Below the pieces are notes generated by a model that worked only from the letters and a program-made list of their open reading frames with translations, was not told where the DNA came from and did not search any database. DNA of 64,000 bases from contig NC_091018.1 in the NCBI RefSeq assembly GCF_041296385.1, positions 69,501 to 133,500 on the forward strand. The letters run 5' to 3'. Below, one piece after another: positions 24,901 to 39,900 of this stretch. The translations under genes were made by a program, and so were the position numbers. The stretch is from Aphelocoma coerulescens (taxonomy: Eukaryota > Chordata > Aves > Passeriformes > Corvidae). Positions within the stretch are counted from its first letter, which is position 1. Each line of letters starts with the position of its first letter.

Positions 24901-27900
24901 TGAGATCATCACAAAATTTCTGACTGCCGATGAAACCTGTGCTCAGAGGGATTCCCCCTCCCTGGTGGCACCCTCCCTTGCTCTGCACCAAAGGACACAG
25001 GCACTAATAACAATTGCTGTAAATTGCAACCTTTCCATCTGTCTCCTGGCTGCCTGCTGCACTGCCTCTATCCAAGTGCCCCTCCTCCTGCACTACCTGC
25101 TGCCAGAGGTATTTCCCCACTTGTGTCCCTGGCTGGGGGAACATGATCTGATGAGGAGGGAGGAGGCTCCGTTTCCCTTTTCCAATTAACCTTTGCCCTT
25201 GGGCCCATTTGATCTGTGAGAAAAGTGTGTGCTTGGCTTGGCAAGAAGTCGAGAGAAGCTTAGTCATGTTTGAGGATGAAAATCTTAGCACCTCCGATTG
25301 GTGTTCTTGGACTTTAATTTTTCAAACAAAAATAACCTGGATGAATTGGAGCATATTTTTAGTGAGGCAAAGCATGTTAGAGAGAGGCTTTCAGAGGTCA
25401 AAGCAATCTTTCCTTCTAAAGCAGTCCCCACAAACCAGGTGATTTCTTCTAGTTAGGATTCTCCAGAGCAGCCTGAATCAGACATTCAGTCAGTAAAACG
25501 TTGGCCCAAATATTCAAAAGATATCAGCAAGGAGAGACAGCAGCACGTCTCACAAGTGAGGAACTACACTGACAGGCACCAAGGCTACTCTTGCCTACGG
25601 AACCACTGGATCCACTTTATGATCCACACTGGGAGGAGGGTTACTGGAGTCTGACATCTTCCCAAGAGCAATAACTAAGATGACTGTTGTGAAATTACAG
25701 AGATGTTCTTAGAATTTAATCATGTTTGAGGATCTGTCGTGTCAGATCTTAGTAAGACCTTTAGTACCGCTTTAAATCTACTCTTTAATTAACTGGATTT
25801 CATGAGCCAGCAGTAGCACAGAGGCAGACTGATGATACACGAGGTGGGGATAACAGTGAGCAGTGTAAACACATATTGACATTTGTGTCCCATCTGTCAG
25901 GCAGGGGAAGCTGCACCTGGCTGTGGTTCATGTGGATTGTCCATATGAGATCATGCATGTTCCATCTGTGTGAGAAAATCTGAAGCAGGCATGTAAGAAG
26001 TTGTGCCAAAGCATTGCTGTGGAATGAAATGCCGTGGGGAAGTGCCATGTCAATGCAAATGTCCCATCTCAAATTGTTGCTTATGCCCTGTAACAATTTC
26101 TAGCTGCAAGGCTTGCCTCTTGCGTTTGTAGGTGTTGTTTGTAGATGTTTTAAGTTAATGTTGCTTGGTTCTCTTTGACAGTAGACAGGTTATGCAATTG
26201 TGCTGGGAAGTTAGGCGGCCTGCTTTGTTTTGGAAATCTTGCGTGGCTTTTGGAAAGCCAGGGCTCATTTAGGCAAAGTGAGGGAAACTTCTCATACGAA
26301 CGTAGCCAGAAGCAGCCTCAAAAAGGTGTGTTGGCATTTTAGAAGTGCTGTAATTATTGTAGTAATTGCATTGGTTTTGCTTGATGTAGCAGGAGTAAAA
26401 TTATTGTTCTGCCTTCACTTTTTTCCCAGAGATCTTGAAGATGATCCTTTGCTTTTGCAGCTCAGCTGGGCCTTTACTGAAAGTGTGGAAGTAAAGTGTG
26501 TGTTCTCATCCTTTCACTGACTCAGTCTTCATGTCTTCCTCCCCCTACCACACCCACGCACTGCTTTCTGGTTTTTTTCTTAATTTTAAATACTCTGGGA
26601 GAGGGATGAATATTCAATATCTAAACACGACTGCTGATAATATAGAAATGTATTTATTGCAGTTCTCTTATTGGCTAGTCTCATTTTTGATGCTCATCTG
26701 TTGGAAACCATACATATTTACAGGATGCTAAATAAACCATTTATTACATTATTAAATTAAAATCCTCGAGTAGGACTTTAAAAAGTCAGGGGTACAGTAC
26801 TCTTGTAGCTTCAGACCTCATCTGTCATCACGGCTTAGTCCTCTTTTCACGAGCAGGATTACCTACATGTTAATTAAAGCAAATGAGGTTACAGGATGCA
26901 GATCGCCAGTCCCACACCTGCCTGCTGGTAATGTTCCTTGACATGTGAGAATAAACAGATTTTTTTTTTTCTTCTGGTGATAACAAGAGAGAAGGAAATA
27001 AATTAATATCTGTGAAGTTGTAACCATGCTTTCATTTGTCAGGAGATGGAAATAGAATTCCAAGTGACATCCCTGATCAGAATGGATTTGGGCTTTGTTT
27101 GGCAATTTCTCTGTTGGTTTTTTTTTCCCTAGCAGATTTTTCTGATCCATCCTGCCTGACACAAGGTAATATCATACTTCATCCCCAAGGAAATGCTTTT
27201 CAAAAAATTACACTGATAACAACAGGAACAGAGTGGAGCCTGTAATCGTCCTGTGCAGCAATTGATAGATTCGATCCTACCTGGAGAGGATCTGCAGCAC
27301 TGGAACCCCAGGTGTTCTAATAGTCTGGAATGTGGCTTGATGGATCATATCCTAATCTTGTGTCTATATTTCTGTAGGAAAGAAAAAAATATTTATTCCG
27401 GTGATAGTACATGCCCTTCTGCATTCTCGTCTCACTCCCTCTATGGCAGCGGTTCTTAAAAAGGCTTATAAAGAGACACTCATTTTCTGTCAGTTTGAAA
27501 CCAGGGACTCATTATCTGCAGCATCCCACTGGGGCTCACAGAACCATCTCTGCAGCTTCGCTCCACAGGAAGGCATACAGGTTTTCACTACAAGTTTAAG
27601 CTGTGGAATGGAAGTCCGTGGAGATGCTAGAATTTCTGCACTGCCAGGGCCCAGGCCCTTTGTATCCTCACTGCAGTATATTGTGAGGATGGGGGGGGTT
27701 TGGTGCGCACAGGTGCTGGAGGAAAAACTGCATCCCCTTAGTTCCGGATCCTTCTGTTTTCTTTTGAGGAGTCAGTTTCCTTTGTCTCTTTAATTTATTA
27801 GATACTTCTGGCTTCTTGTTTTCTGTGTATTCCTGAGTCTGTCAAACAGCATTAGTGTAGGTAGGAGCTCTGTGGATGGAACATGCAGGTCTGTCGTGCA

Positions 27901-30900
27901 GCTCAATGAGCTAAAGCCCGCGGATCTCTTTCCAAATAAAGAGTCAGCAAACACCTGTCATGCCAGGTCATGTTTCTGACCTGCTGCAGGTAATGGGTTT
28001 GAAATGGCGATGTGGCAGCTTGCTCCTGGACTTGCCAGTGTTTTGGTGGAAGAGTAAAGCAGACTGGATTAGTTCTCTGATTTCCAAAGTGTACTGCTAT
28101 CTCAGACACAAAAGGCCTGAGTAAAGAGGAGAGATGTCCAAATGGAAATCTAAGATTCATTAAGCATGGGAAAAGCAGGCTTGCTGTTTTTACAGCTTTC
28201 CGTGCATCCCAGGAACAGCAGGGACTGTACTCTATCAAAGCAGGTTCTGGACAGTTTGATCTTTGGAACAGCTGGTCCATCTTCCTTGCTCCCCATCTTA
28301 CTCCCGCCAGGTGTGCGGGAGCCTCCTGGCTCAGCTCTCCATCAGCCCTGAGCACTCTGCCTCTGCTGAGGAGTCACAACCATTTCCTAGATCATGAGGT
28401 AACACCAAAACAACTCCGAGGAATATTCAGAGGCTGGAGGTCTGAGCTGAAGACTGGAGGTTCTGAGCTTAGTCTGCAAGAGCCAAACCTGGAGAGACAG
28501 CTCAGAGCTGGATTTCGGTCGCTTTGTTGTCCACGTGCTCCAGTCTGATTCTGTGCTGAGTTCACAGCCTGTGCTTAGTGCAAAAGGGAAAATCAATTCT
28601 GTGTATAGGAAGTAGAAGCTTAGGTACTGTAGCATGCCTGCTCAGAAGGGGCTTTTGACTTCAGCTGTCCTTTGAACTTCACAAGACAATTTGAAGTCAT
28701 TTAGGATAGAAATAGGAGACTTCAAGTTGTTAACAGCCCCTGTTTCTGTTATTGCCATGGATTTGAGGGAGTCAGAGATGGACTGTTGTGCTGAAAGCGT
28801 GGGTGAGTCTCCTTACCTTGAACTACAGTAGAGAAAACAATGTTTTATGTATGAAGCATGGTCTTATCCTGCTTCTTTCTGGCCACACTCCTTATTCATA
28901 GACATTTGGCTTTGTATTCATATGTTGAATTTATTTCTCTTAGTCAGAGCTGGAATGTCAAGTCTCTGACAGTCATGTCAGAGCGTGAAGTAAAAAACGC
29001 CAATTACCAGCCTCGAAAGGAAATGGTGCTTCAGGGGCAAAGTGTTGTGATCCTGCTTTTCTTTGAGCACCCAGGCCTGTAATGTTACAGGGTGATTCAG
29101 TTCACTGCAATTTTCTGTTGTACATGTGCGCGGAAAAATTCACACCACCAGAGGTTTATGTCCAAAAAGGAGACAGAGGAGTCCTGTAACTTTATTCAAA
29201 TAGAGGGAGAGGCCATGGGGCATTTCCTCCGGGGTCTCTCAAATTGTTGGAGGCTGCAACCTCCTTTTAATGCTGTTTTCCTGGCCACATCATCCTCTCT
29301 CTTTCCCCTCTGGCTGAGGTACTTGAGAGGTACAGACTTCCCGAATCACCTACTACATGACCCCCCTAATATGTGACACACCCACTCTCTGCTTTTGTAT
29401 CTCTGTTCTTCTTTAAATTCAGGAATTTTACATGGCTTTGATTATGCAACACTCCTTGTCAATTAGTACCATTCCTCTGAATTTTATGGTTCCTCTCTGT
29501 TACTGTCTTATCTTTCAATCTCCAGTCTTACCTACAAGCAGGCTCACACAGTCTATTTGTGAAGACACACTCGTTCCTTTCACACATGACAAACATCATC
29601 CATTTTCTCTCTGTCTGCCTGGTGATGTGGCAGATTGCATGTGAAATGCAAAAGTCATATCTGCTTTGACAAGGTGATTCACTTTGAGGAAAATTAGCTA
29701 TGAATGAATGCCTGGAATTCTTTACTTTGAAAACAACAGGCAGGATGGTCAGCATTTAAAATGGGAATCTTTATGCCAGAGACCATGAATATCAATGTTC
29801 CTCTCACAGACAATACAAATGCCTTTTCCTGAAGGCTGACCCAACTTACACAGGCCAGAAGGCCTTCTCTATAAAGAAGAAAACCCTGTGTGGTTTCCCC
29901 TTTGCCTTCACCCTGCTGAGGTCTGTGGAACCACGGCAGCTCCTTGTAATGATGACCTTCGCAGAACGACTCAAACCTTTCTCTCACCTGAACTGTGCTC
30001 TTCCTCGCACTTTTGCCAGTGTGGATTCTCAGGCCTTTTATGGTTCTTTCCATCAGATTTCAGTGAAGCGTCCTCAACAAGGGCCTCCATGCTGCCCCCG
30101 GTACCTCCAGCCAGTACCAATGGTACCGTTCCACGTAAGTGCTCAGGGGGCCATTTTAAATGTTGTCATGATCGTCAATGACACTGACTGACACTGTAGA
30201 TGTGACAATTTAAGACTTAGTCACGTGTTTAAACCTTTGCTGCTTAGCAAGGTGACCTGTGTCAGCAGATCCTCCTGTCTCTGCCCGTGCATTCTCAGCA
30301 GGCAGTAAAGGCCAAGACAGTGCACCCCAGCTATGAACCACAACTTGGTTGTTAAGGTGTGATAATGTGACCATGTGTTTGGGCTCTTGAGGTCTTTAAT
30401 AAAATTCCTATCAATGCAGCAGTAACATAGACTTGGACACTGCAGTCTGGGGTTTCCCAAAGAGCCTCAGTGCCATGGGAATGGGAACACAACCATGGTT
30501 CTACAGGGGAGTGAGCAATTGGGAAGGGGAGCAGGCACCTTCTGTGCAAGCTGCAGGATGTATCTCACCTCTGTCCTCTCCTTACAGTCAGATTCTTTAA
30601 TGTTCACATGAACTTTTCTCTTGTCTACAAAACGGAGAGCGCTCCTGATTGCTATGATGCAAGGAGGCTTCTTGAACACTGGGTGAGTAGCTTGCTTTTC
30701 TCATTCTCACGTGTTTCTAGCAAGTATCACATGAGGACAGCTGGTAGGATCACGGAATAGTTTGGATTGGAATAGAATGGGTTGGAAGGGACCTCTATAG
30801 GTCATCTAGTCCCACTCCCAATGTACAGAATGCAAACTGCTGGGACAGCACAGAAATGAGCATCCATGTAACAATTGTGGTGTTTCAGAGTCATGTTATC

Positions 30901-33900
30901 CAATATATAACAGGACAAAATGAAATTCTGAAGGAAGGGAAAAGTGTTAAAATTTTGCAAAAATTCTTAGCCACTTTCATTGGCATTTAGAATTCTGATG
31001 ACAATTCTAAATTTACAAGCAGGTCTAGAATAAGTATTGATAAATAGTCTTAAAAAAAAATGTTACTTTTTTTTCCAGTTTAATATCATGTTTACTGGAG
31101 AAGGATTTGTTGTGACAAACTTTAAAGTGAGGTAAGGTTCTGGCTGTGTGGTGGTGTCACCTTGGCCCTCTGTCCTTTGCGCAGTCGGGTTCCAGATACC
31201 CATTTCACAACTGACCAGTCTGGGGGGGTCACAGAGGAGACGAGGCTTACAGACCCCTCGAGGCTGGCTAGGATCACACTGGCTCTTGTGTGGCATTGTC
31301 TAATGAAAGAATGTAATAGTTTGAAAACGCTGCTAGGAACAATGATTTCTTGAACCAGATTCCCCTATTTCATTCCTTTTAGCCCACTCCACCTGTATTC
31401 ATATCCAAACTGTGAGCAGCAGAGAGGGATATTTTAGCAATTTGTAAACATGTCACTAACAGACAGTTTTGTCATTTTACATCTGTTTCGACTTCCTACT
31501 TTCTTCTCTGACTTCCACGGGTGCTTCTTGTTTCATAGATGACGACAGATTGACGTGTTGTACTGTTCAAATGGGATGAATCCAATTCATAAAACATTAA
31601 GGGAAGGTTCTTCCCATTTTGGAAGAAACATTTTTTGTGAGAATGCATATGAATTATAGCACTTGGTCCTGGTAACTTCTGTAGATATACCCATGCTGAA
31701 TTCAAGATGACTTCTAAGTTGTAACATCTGGCTTACTGTGGTCACGAGATTTTTTTTTTAGGTGATAGCAGAATGGGGCATGTTACAGTTACATGCTACT
31801 GTGAAATAATTGTTCTGTTCTCTTTTGTTTTCAGGGATAATTATCCACACCACAGTGCCTATAAGAAGACTCACGTATGTCATTTGTTATTTTCTGATAC
31901 CTCTTACAGACAGGTATATTTTCTTACCTCTTATAAAGAGGATATAGTAGTTGAAGGGTCTAAATGTTGATGCTATTGTGTTTTGTTGAAATTATTTAAT
32001 TATCCTGATGAACCTCTGGCAGTACTGTGAAACAAGGGCTCCTCCCAGGTGTCAGGTCCCAGTAACAAAGCAACAGGCTCTGTTTTAATGAGCACACTGA
32101 GTTTCTGATGATTGCTTTCCTTAAAAACCAAATTGTTCCTGTTGATTCTAACCAGTTTCTAACTTTCTGTGTCCTTCCATGCAAACTGAAGGGGAAGGTA
32201 AAGCAGATGTCGCAAAGGTAAGACCCAGGGTTATGAACTGGGTTTCCATGCTTTGTACTGATTTCATTTTTAGAGGGAGGAGGAATTGTATCCCTCCATG
32301 GCTCTTTGAGTTTCAGAGTGACCGGAAAAGCGCACATGGAGGTCAGAACCACAGGAATACTTGACCTGGGGAAACGTGTTTGGGCATCCAAGGTTCCCCT
32401 CTCATACCCCAGATCTTGGGGGATTCACAGTGCTTCCATGGCAAGCTGTGAGGTTTGCGCTGCCCTGTAAGAGCTGGCCCTGAGCAGGGTCCTTCACTGG
32501 GGCCAGAACCGTGAGTGGACAGTGCCCAAGAAGGATATCAGGATGAATCCTGCACCTCTTCTGTAAATCTAATTCTGAAATCCTAATCGCCTTCTGACCC
32601 CAGGCCAGGAGGAAGAGGAGCTGAATTCCCATCACCTCCAAAGGGCCGTGAATGGTTTAGAAAGACCATGATGAGTGGTGGACAGCTGTGTGAATTGAAA
32701 AAGCTTGAAATATCCCAGCCCTAAGGAACTCTCACTCATTAACCCTCAGTTAAATTAGAGGTCCATGAGGCATCTGCCCAAGGCTTCTTGCATTTTTCTG
32801 CCATGTCTGAAGCCACTCAAAGAGACATAGAGTCTTTCCAAACCTTCCAGAGTCAGCAAGGGTAATTACTTAGAGCAATAGCTGTTCTGAGAAGTGGAAT
32901 CCACCAGAGATACTGAAAGTGGCTAGTTGAATCCCAGTTTTCCAGGGAGCCGTGGAGTCACAGGGTGCTCAAGCACATCGCTATTTTATGACTGGCTCTC
33001 TCCAAACTTTAAATGTTGAAAAACCCTTACTTGTGACGGGGATGTTCCTTTGCCAAGATAATGTTATTAGGAAACCTTTAGAGGCATTTACCATGAAACT
33101 ATAGAGATATTCTTGTACCTGTATTCCCAGTATTTTCTACTTTAGAAAGCATTTCTAGAGATAAGGTGCTAGTGTACATTAGAAGTGGCATCCAGTGATG
33201 TTCACCATAGGACTGCACTTATAGTGAGCAAAATACATACATTATCCAATTCAGTAGCCCATTATCTGGGCTACTCCTTAATTTTGTAGCCATTTATATC
33301 TGTGAAATGCTACTAATATGGCGGCCTTGTTTGTGTATTCTATTTGTAGCTATGTCTGTAAGGCCATTGTAAAGACCACATTCCTGGAAACACAAGAAGT
33401 CTTGAGTCTCAAGATCAAAGAGTTGTTGAATGACACTTACAAAGAGGGACCATTTTCCTTGTATGTGAAACCTGAAGATGTGGCTGTGAAGTCCATAGGT
33501 AAAAATTTACTGAAACCTCACTGCAAATCAACATGCTTTGCAATTCGGTCTCTAAGTGCTTTTTATCAAATTTATATTCTGTGGAGAGGTTAGGCTAGAA
33601 AACATCCTTACAAGTAACCAGACTGACTTCACGTGATGTACAATCTGTAGAGCATCATGCAATGACAGCGATATCAAAAACTTGGGTTCCAGGCAAATGG
33701 AGACAAGTTAAAACATGAATCCTGGTGCCCAGGCAGGTCTGAGCACCTTTACAACGAAGGCAAAGTAAAGCTGATGCAGCTACAAATCCAGGAGCTCCTG
33801 CTGGTAGCCAGTACTCCGGGGGAACTGAAACCAAACAATCAAACCAAATCCCCTGCCAGCATTTTCTTAATGCCTGTGCATATTGGACCGATCCTCAGAT

Positions 33901-36900
33901 GGCAAATAAGTATTTTGTTAGTTTGGTTACTGTCTCTGTTCTTCCCTAAAATACAGGAGTAAGCCAGAGATAAGAGCTAATAGACCATCCCTGGGATTCA
34001 AAAACACATTTTATAGCAATAACTTACAAAATATCAGATGCAGATGATAAAACAACAAGCCTGGAGGAAAGACATTGATGGGTTAATGAGGGGCAACGTG
34101 AAGCACTTTCTGATAGATTAGAGAAGCCTGGAGGGTGTGCTGTCATTGAATCCAGTTTGTGATGCTGGAAACTCTCTACCTGAGAACTGACCTTATCAAA
34201 CAAAAGAGAAAAAAAATGTAGAAGAAGAGATTAAATATTTAAACAAAATGTTTCCTTACAGACAGTAAACTTGTAAAATGCTCCTGTCCAGTCTGCAAAT
34301 TAGAACTCATTCCCATCAGGAAACCAGGTCCACAGAACAGATGGGTGCCTGGGTGTCGGAGGAGGGGGCAGGGGGTCTTCTTTTTGACTATTGAGTCTTT
34401 TTAAAGAACTTTTATTTATTTCCTCCTCAGCACTAATGGGTTGTCCAGAAAGTTTTTCCCACACGAGGTACAAGGGGAATTATTCCTGGCCTCTAACAAG
34501 TCCAGCCTCCAAGACAGAGGTCAGCTGCAGGAAAAACCCTCTGCAGTCTGCTCAGAGGAGCTGGTGAGTGACAAGACATCTTGTTCTGGTTCTGCCATGG
34601 AAAACAGCAGGGAGCAGCAGGTTTTGTGATGGCAAATTAGATGGCAGTCTGCCACGGCACACAGCAGTGCCATGCCGAGGAAGATGCAAAGAAATTTGGG
34701 GCTAATCCTTCATGGGCTGCAGGAAAAGGGTGTGGCATCATTCCCATCACCTGCAGGGAGAACCTGCTGGCACTGCAGGGACCTGACTTTCTGCTTGGGC
34801 AGGAAGGGAAAACCTTGCCCTGTTGCATTTTGTGCCTTCTCTCAATTGTTCCTGCCCTCAAATACCTCAAGGTGTATTTCACATGGCTCTGGCATTTGGG
34901 TTCTGCCCCCACTCTGCTGGGTGAGTGGTAAGTCAGATCTGACTTGAAAATCCATTTAAAGTTGGGTTAATGAATTACCTTCTTAGCTACCTGAGTGGGA
35001 AATATGAGGAACATCACTATTATATATTTTTTCTTGTAACAATATATATTGTTTTCATTTTTCAGTGAAATTAGTATTGAACTTGAGCAAGCTTTTTGGA
35101 AAAAACCAAACATGACTAAATGCAAATTGCTGGAAAAACTTCCAAATAATATTCTAGGCCTCCAAGATATCAAGATAACAGAAGGTAAGGCACCAGATAC
35201 TTCAGTGACACAGTGAATCACAGTAAAAATAGTTGCGGTTAGATAATGCTCATGTTGGACATCTGAAGAAGCGTTAAGGTTGTTTTTGTGCATCCTGCGC
35301 ATCTGGTCATCTTGAAGGTTTTTTATTGCTGATGAATTTTGAAGGTGCTTCCAAGTTCTCTGTCAAATCATCTATTCTCAAAACCTACACTTAGATTTAT
35401 AATTAAGTAAGTATATGTAAATAATGTGGCAGGTTTTGCCTGTCTATACACTCTGTTACCACATCAAAGCAGCTCACAGTATCTCATAGAAAGAAGCACA
35501 AATCAGTGTCTGGAGTTGAAAAGTTGGTGCTGTAATTCATGTAAGTTATGAGATGACCTCTACCACCTGTTTATACTTTTTTAAAGCTATGCTAAACAGT
35601 GTAAGTAGTTTGAATGGTGAACAAACCAAATATCAGAGGGCTTATCCTCATCCTCAGGAGTGTATCAAATAATAGATCATGGAAAGATATCTGCAGTTGC
35701 ACACAGTCCATCTGACTACCAGGTTGTAGAATCTGCTTCTATAAGAAAATTATAGAAGGATGATGAGATGATGAATGGCAGATACAAAATACCATTCAGA
35801 ATTTGCTTTTGCTGCTGTACCAGGTAAGCAGCATTAGAGACAGGGGCAGATCTTGTGTAATTTGGGACTCACAAATTCTTGTAAACACAACCAAAGGTAA
35901 AACTAAATATTATTTGCAGATAGTATTTATAAATCCAAAAGCAGGTGACAGTATTCTTATGAAAAGTACATTATTTTCTTCCTTTAAAATACAATCTGAG
36001 ATATGCAGATTTTACTTGGAAGTTTTTGCTGGTTTCATTGACATGTTGAGGGCTTATTGACTTATTCTTAGGACATAATTTTGTAAGAGATCAGGAGCAT
36101 TAAGACCATCTGGAAAGAATTGAGAAGCAGATTAACTCTTGGATTTAACAGAGATGTGTAGCTGTATGGCCTGACAGATAGCTGTGTCACATAAATCATC
36201 TGTACTTCCTTTTCTTTCAGAGAATGCACAAGATGTTGTACAGCATATTTTATACCTCTTGCCTGATGCAACACTGCATGTGGAAGAACTGGAAATCATT
36301 GCAAGTAAAATTTCTGATATTGTAGAGCTTGCAGATGTGAGTGTGACACTTGCAGAGACTGTATTGTCTATACTAGACTATATTGTGCTGCAAGAAATAG
36401 AAGATGAGAACTTTAGAAAAATAACCAATAGGTAAGTAAGATAACTTGCCCAGAAGAGGCTTCCTAAGCTGAAATGGCACCATGGTGTAATTTAGTCAGT
36501 CTATTAAAATATCATCACTGGAGCTACCAATTTCTGTACTTCGATCTTAAACATATTTGAGGTTCTTAACAGCAGAAATTGATTATTGTGTTGTCAAAGG
36601 TGCTTTTAGCAGAACCATTTCTGCAGAAGTCCCCATTCCAATGTTGTTCCCTGTGGGCATCCCAGCCTGGAGGCAGCCCAGGGACTTCCCAGCTGCTATC
36701 TCCTCTCACAAGGATCTTTGTGGCTCAGCAGTGAGGGCTGTGGGCTGGTCAGCCTGGAGAAACAACTCTCTTCCACCTGTGCTGATAAAGACTTTTTAAA
36801 AACAGCTATTCAATGTTAGTCTTCAAAATCTATATTTAGGATCATGCATCCATGATGTGATTCTCACACATGCTAAAATCGAGGTTCTTAGCTTTAAGAA

Positions 36901-39900
36901 CACCTCTCTTCTTTGAGGTCTTGAAGGGAACTCAGCTACCTGGTTTTGAATGTCTTAGCAGAGCACTGTCCAGAGCAGTGCAGCCAGCCTTGACAAGGGC
37001 AAATGAAAGGACACGGAGTTTACCCATTCAGAGCTTTGCTGGACAAGCCGCTGAGCAGCAGCTCTGCCTTTAGAGCCTATCCTGCCTGAGGTGGTGAGGA
37101 GCTGGAGGATGGACTTCCAGAGGTTCCTACCAGACTAAATTGTTCTGGCTCCAATATTTCGTCTCCTGGTACAATTAGATGACCAGAAATAATCAGATTA
37201 TCAGATTTTACAAGTTACTGCCTTCCAGATGAAGTGCAGTTTTTGACTGGGTGTGGATTTTGGTTCAGTTCTTCTCAGAACCTCCTTCTGTGGTCCCCAC
37301 AGGAGAGTATCTTCCACCTGCCAGAGTCCACTGAATCATGCCAACTCAGCTGTTTGCCATCACCTGAGCCTGTGCAGACAAAGTGCCATCTACCCCAAAA
37401 TGGACCCATTCTGCTCAAGTGCTTGCTCTTTGTGATCATAAATCAGAGCAAAGGGTTTTAGTCACTTGGGTGTGTGTTATGAAACCAGCAGAACATTTCA
37501 AGAGTTGTATTTTTTTTTCTTTCTGTTGCTCTTATTGAAGTATCCTGAAGATGGCTGAGGAGATGGGCTATAAGGTTACCTACACAGACAGAAATATGTC
37601 AGTCATAACCACGTCCTTGGCCCTGTTGGTCCTGCGTCCAGATCCCAGCCTGTTTGGAGGACTGGCCTTTGGCATTACCTCCTACAACAGAAGTGTGGAT
37701 CTCAAGGTGAGAGCAAAGTATCACCTCAGGGACCACTGACTAAACCGGACCATCCTCCTGCTCTTTTGTCTCATTTTGAATTTGACCGGAGGATGGCACC
37801 CCTGAGCATGTCATCTCTCTCCTGCAGATCAGTGTGCAAGAAAACCCTTTCAAAAAGGCTTTGGCCTCGGTGTTTTTGCCAAAATCCCTGAAGAACTTCC
37901 TAGGGATCGAGTACTCTGACCCAGACAAGCATTCAAAGATCCAGTTCAAGTTTTTTGGCACTACTTCACTTTTTGTGGTAACTACGACTCCCAGCAAACC
38001 CTAACACAGCAGGAATGGGCTCAGCTGTTCTCAGTGCCTACAAAAGAAATCCCAACAGCATCATCTGTTCTGGGCACATTTAGCATCAGACTGATGGAGG
38101 GATGTGCAGGCAAAATGTACTCAGGCAGCAAAACCTTTTCTGTAGCAAGGTGTCTGTAGACCTTAGACTTTTTTTTCATTTTCTGTAGCTGATGTTATTC
38201 TAGTCCTTCTGTTCTGCGGAAAAAAAAAAACATACCCTAACCTTCCTCTGATAGTAAGGATGGTGCATAGCATACGCCAAACATCACGAAAATAATTTCA
38301 AGATTGATGTCTCCATTGAAATAATATAGCAGCATGATATGCAGGATTTATGACTATTCTAATACTTATTATATTTCCTTAAGGAGGGGGGGTGGGTATA
38401 ATTTAGAAAGGGAGACATTTCTTTGAAATGATGGCTCATACAGTGTGCTAAACAATGCTTTTCACAATGAAGGAGCATTCACAGTTGTGTCCACTGTCTA
38501 ATGACCTTAATGATGTACAACCAAATGTTTAAATGTACTGAAAAAATTATACAGCTTTCTCAATCCAGCTGGTGCATCTGAAACTCAGTTCTGCTTCAGC
38601 TGATGTGGAGACTGTCCCTGAGCTGCAGCTAACTATGATTTTAATGACATAGCAAGTAGCTAAATTACATTAGGCATCCCATGGAGTTTAGCTGATCACT
38701 ATTTCCAAGGAATACAGTTTTAAAAAAATGAGAGCAGGGAAGAGCTTGGATTCTTTTTGCATGTGTGTGTTTTTCCCCTGCAGGATGACAGTTTAACGAT
38801 GGAGAGGTTGAACACTTACGTTGTGAGTGCCAGCATTGAAAATGCATCAATTCAGAATCTTAATGAGCCCGTGACTGTCACTCTCCACCACAAAGACCAG
38901 AACAGGGTAGGATTCGTTCATTTCATCAGGAACGGGGTGAGGCAGAGCTGACTTCACTTACCCTTTCAATAAACTGGGAACAGGACAAATAAGCTTAAAA
39001 CACTTTGCTGCCTGACTTCCCCATGATACATGGACCCAAACATTGACTGACCACACAGATCTCAGTGTTTAATAATTCCTTTAGCCGGTCACTAAAGCTT
39101 GTGTCTCCATGCTAAATCCATGCTTAGTAAAAAGGGACATTCTTATTGTTTCCTTGTTCTGATCTAGACAATTTTTTTTCAAGGAATAGTTTTATTTGCT
39201 AAAAACCAGTGAGTTTTGGATTGGACTGAAATGATTTATCCTTGATCTGAATTTGGAAAATAGGTTAAGTCACCAAAAGAGAGAAACTATAAAAAACCCA
39301 AAACCTTGCAAAGATGTTTTCAAAATCAAATTGCTTTGTTTTGTTTCAAAATGGTGTTTCAAAAAGTTAGTCTGTTTTATTTTTAAATGGGCATGGGTCA
39401 AATTTGTTGACTGAATTCCTCCTTAGCATTTTTGTGCTGCCAATGTTTATGGTCCAGCCTCCACATGAATATATTACAAACCCAGGGCAGAAGAAAATTA
39501 TTCAATGAGATGAACTTGATTAAAATTCGAGTTAATGAGGACTTGTAATTGCTGCTTTTATGGCAAAATGCTCTTTCCATTCGGTTCTAGCAAATATATA
39601 CCCAGAAATTTCACCTAGATATCCCCTCTCTTCTGTCATTTTTACTCCACCAGGCCATCTGGCACCTTTCAGATATTTTCCTTGACCTTTTAAAATTATC
39701 TTAATTAAATATTTAATGAGTTATCATCCAAACCTACATCTTTGGCTCTCTGCCTAATTATATTTGACAGTCTACAAATGACACATCTTAACAGCTTATC
39801 TGTTAGGCTGGCTTCCTGTAAGCTCTGTGCATTATTAAACTTTATTAATGATATAATAATAATAAAAGAAAATTATTCTGTGCCTTGGAAAAGTTTGCTG

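Noticed and set aside
27378..27793. An open frame after a TCTGTAG acceptor that could be a further phase-1 ADGRG4 exon
   Set aside because: No convincing donor leaves in phase 1; candidate GT sites are weak or in another phase, and the translation is not Ser/Thr-rich or family-like.
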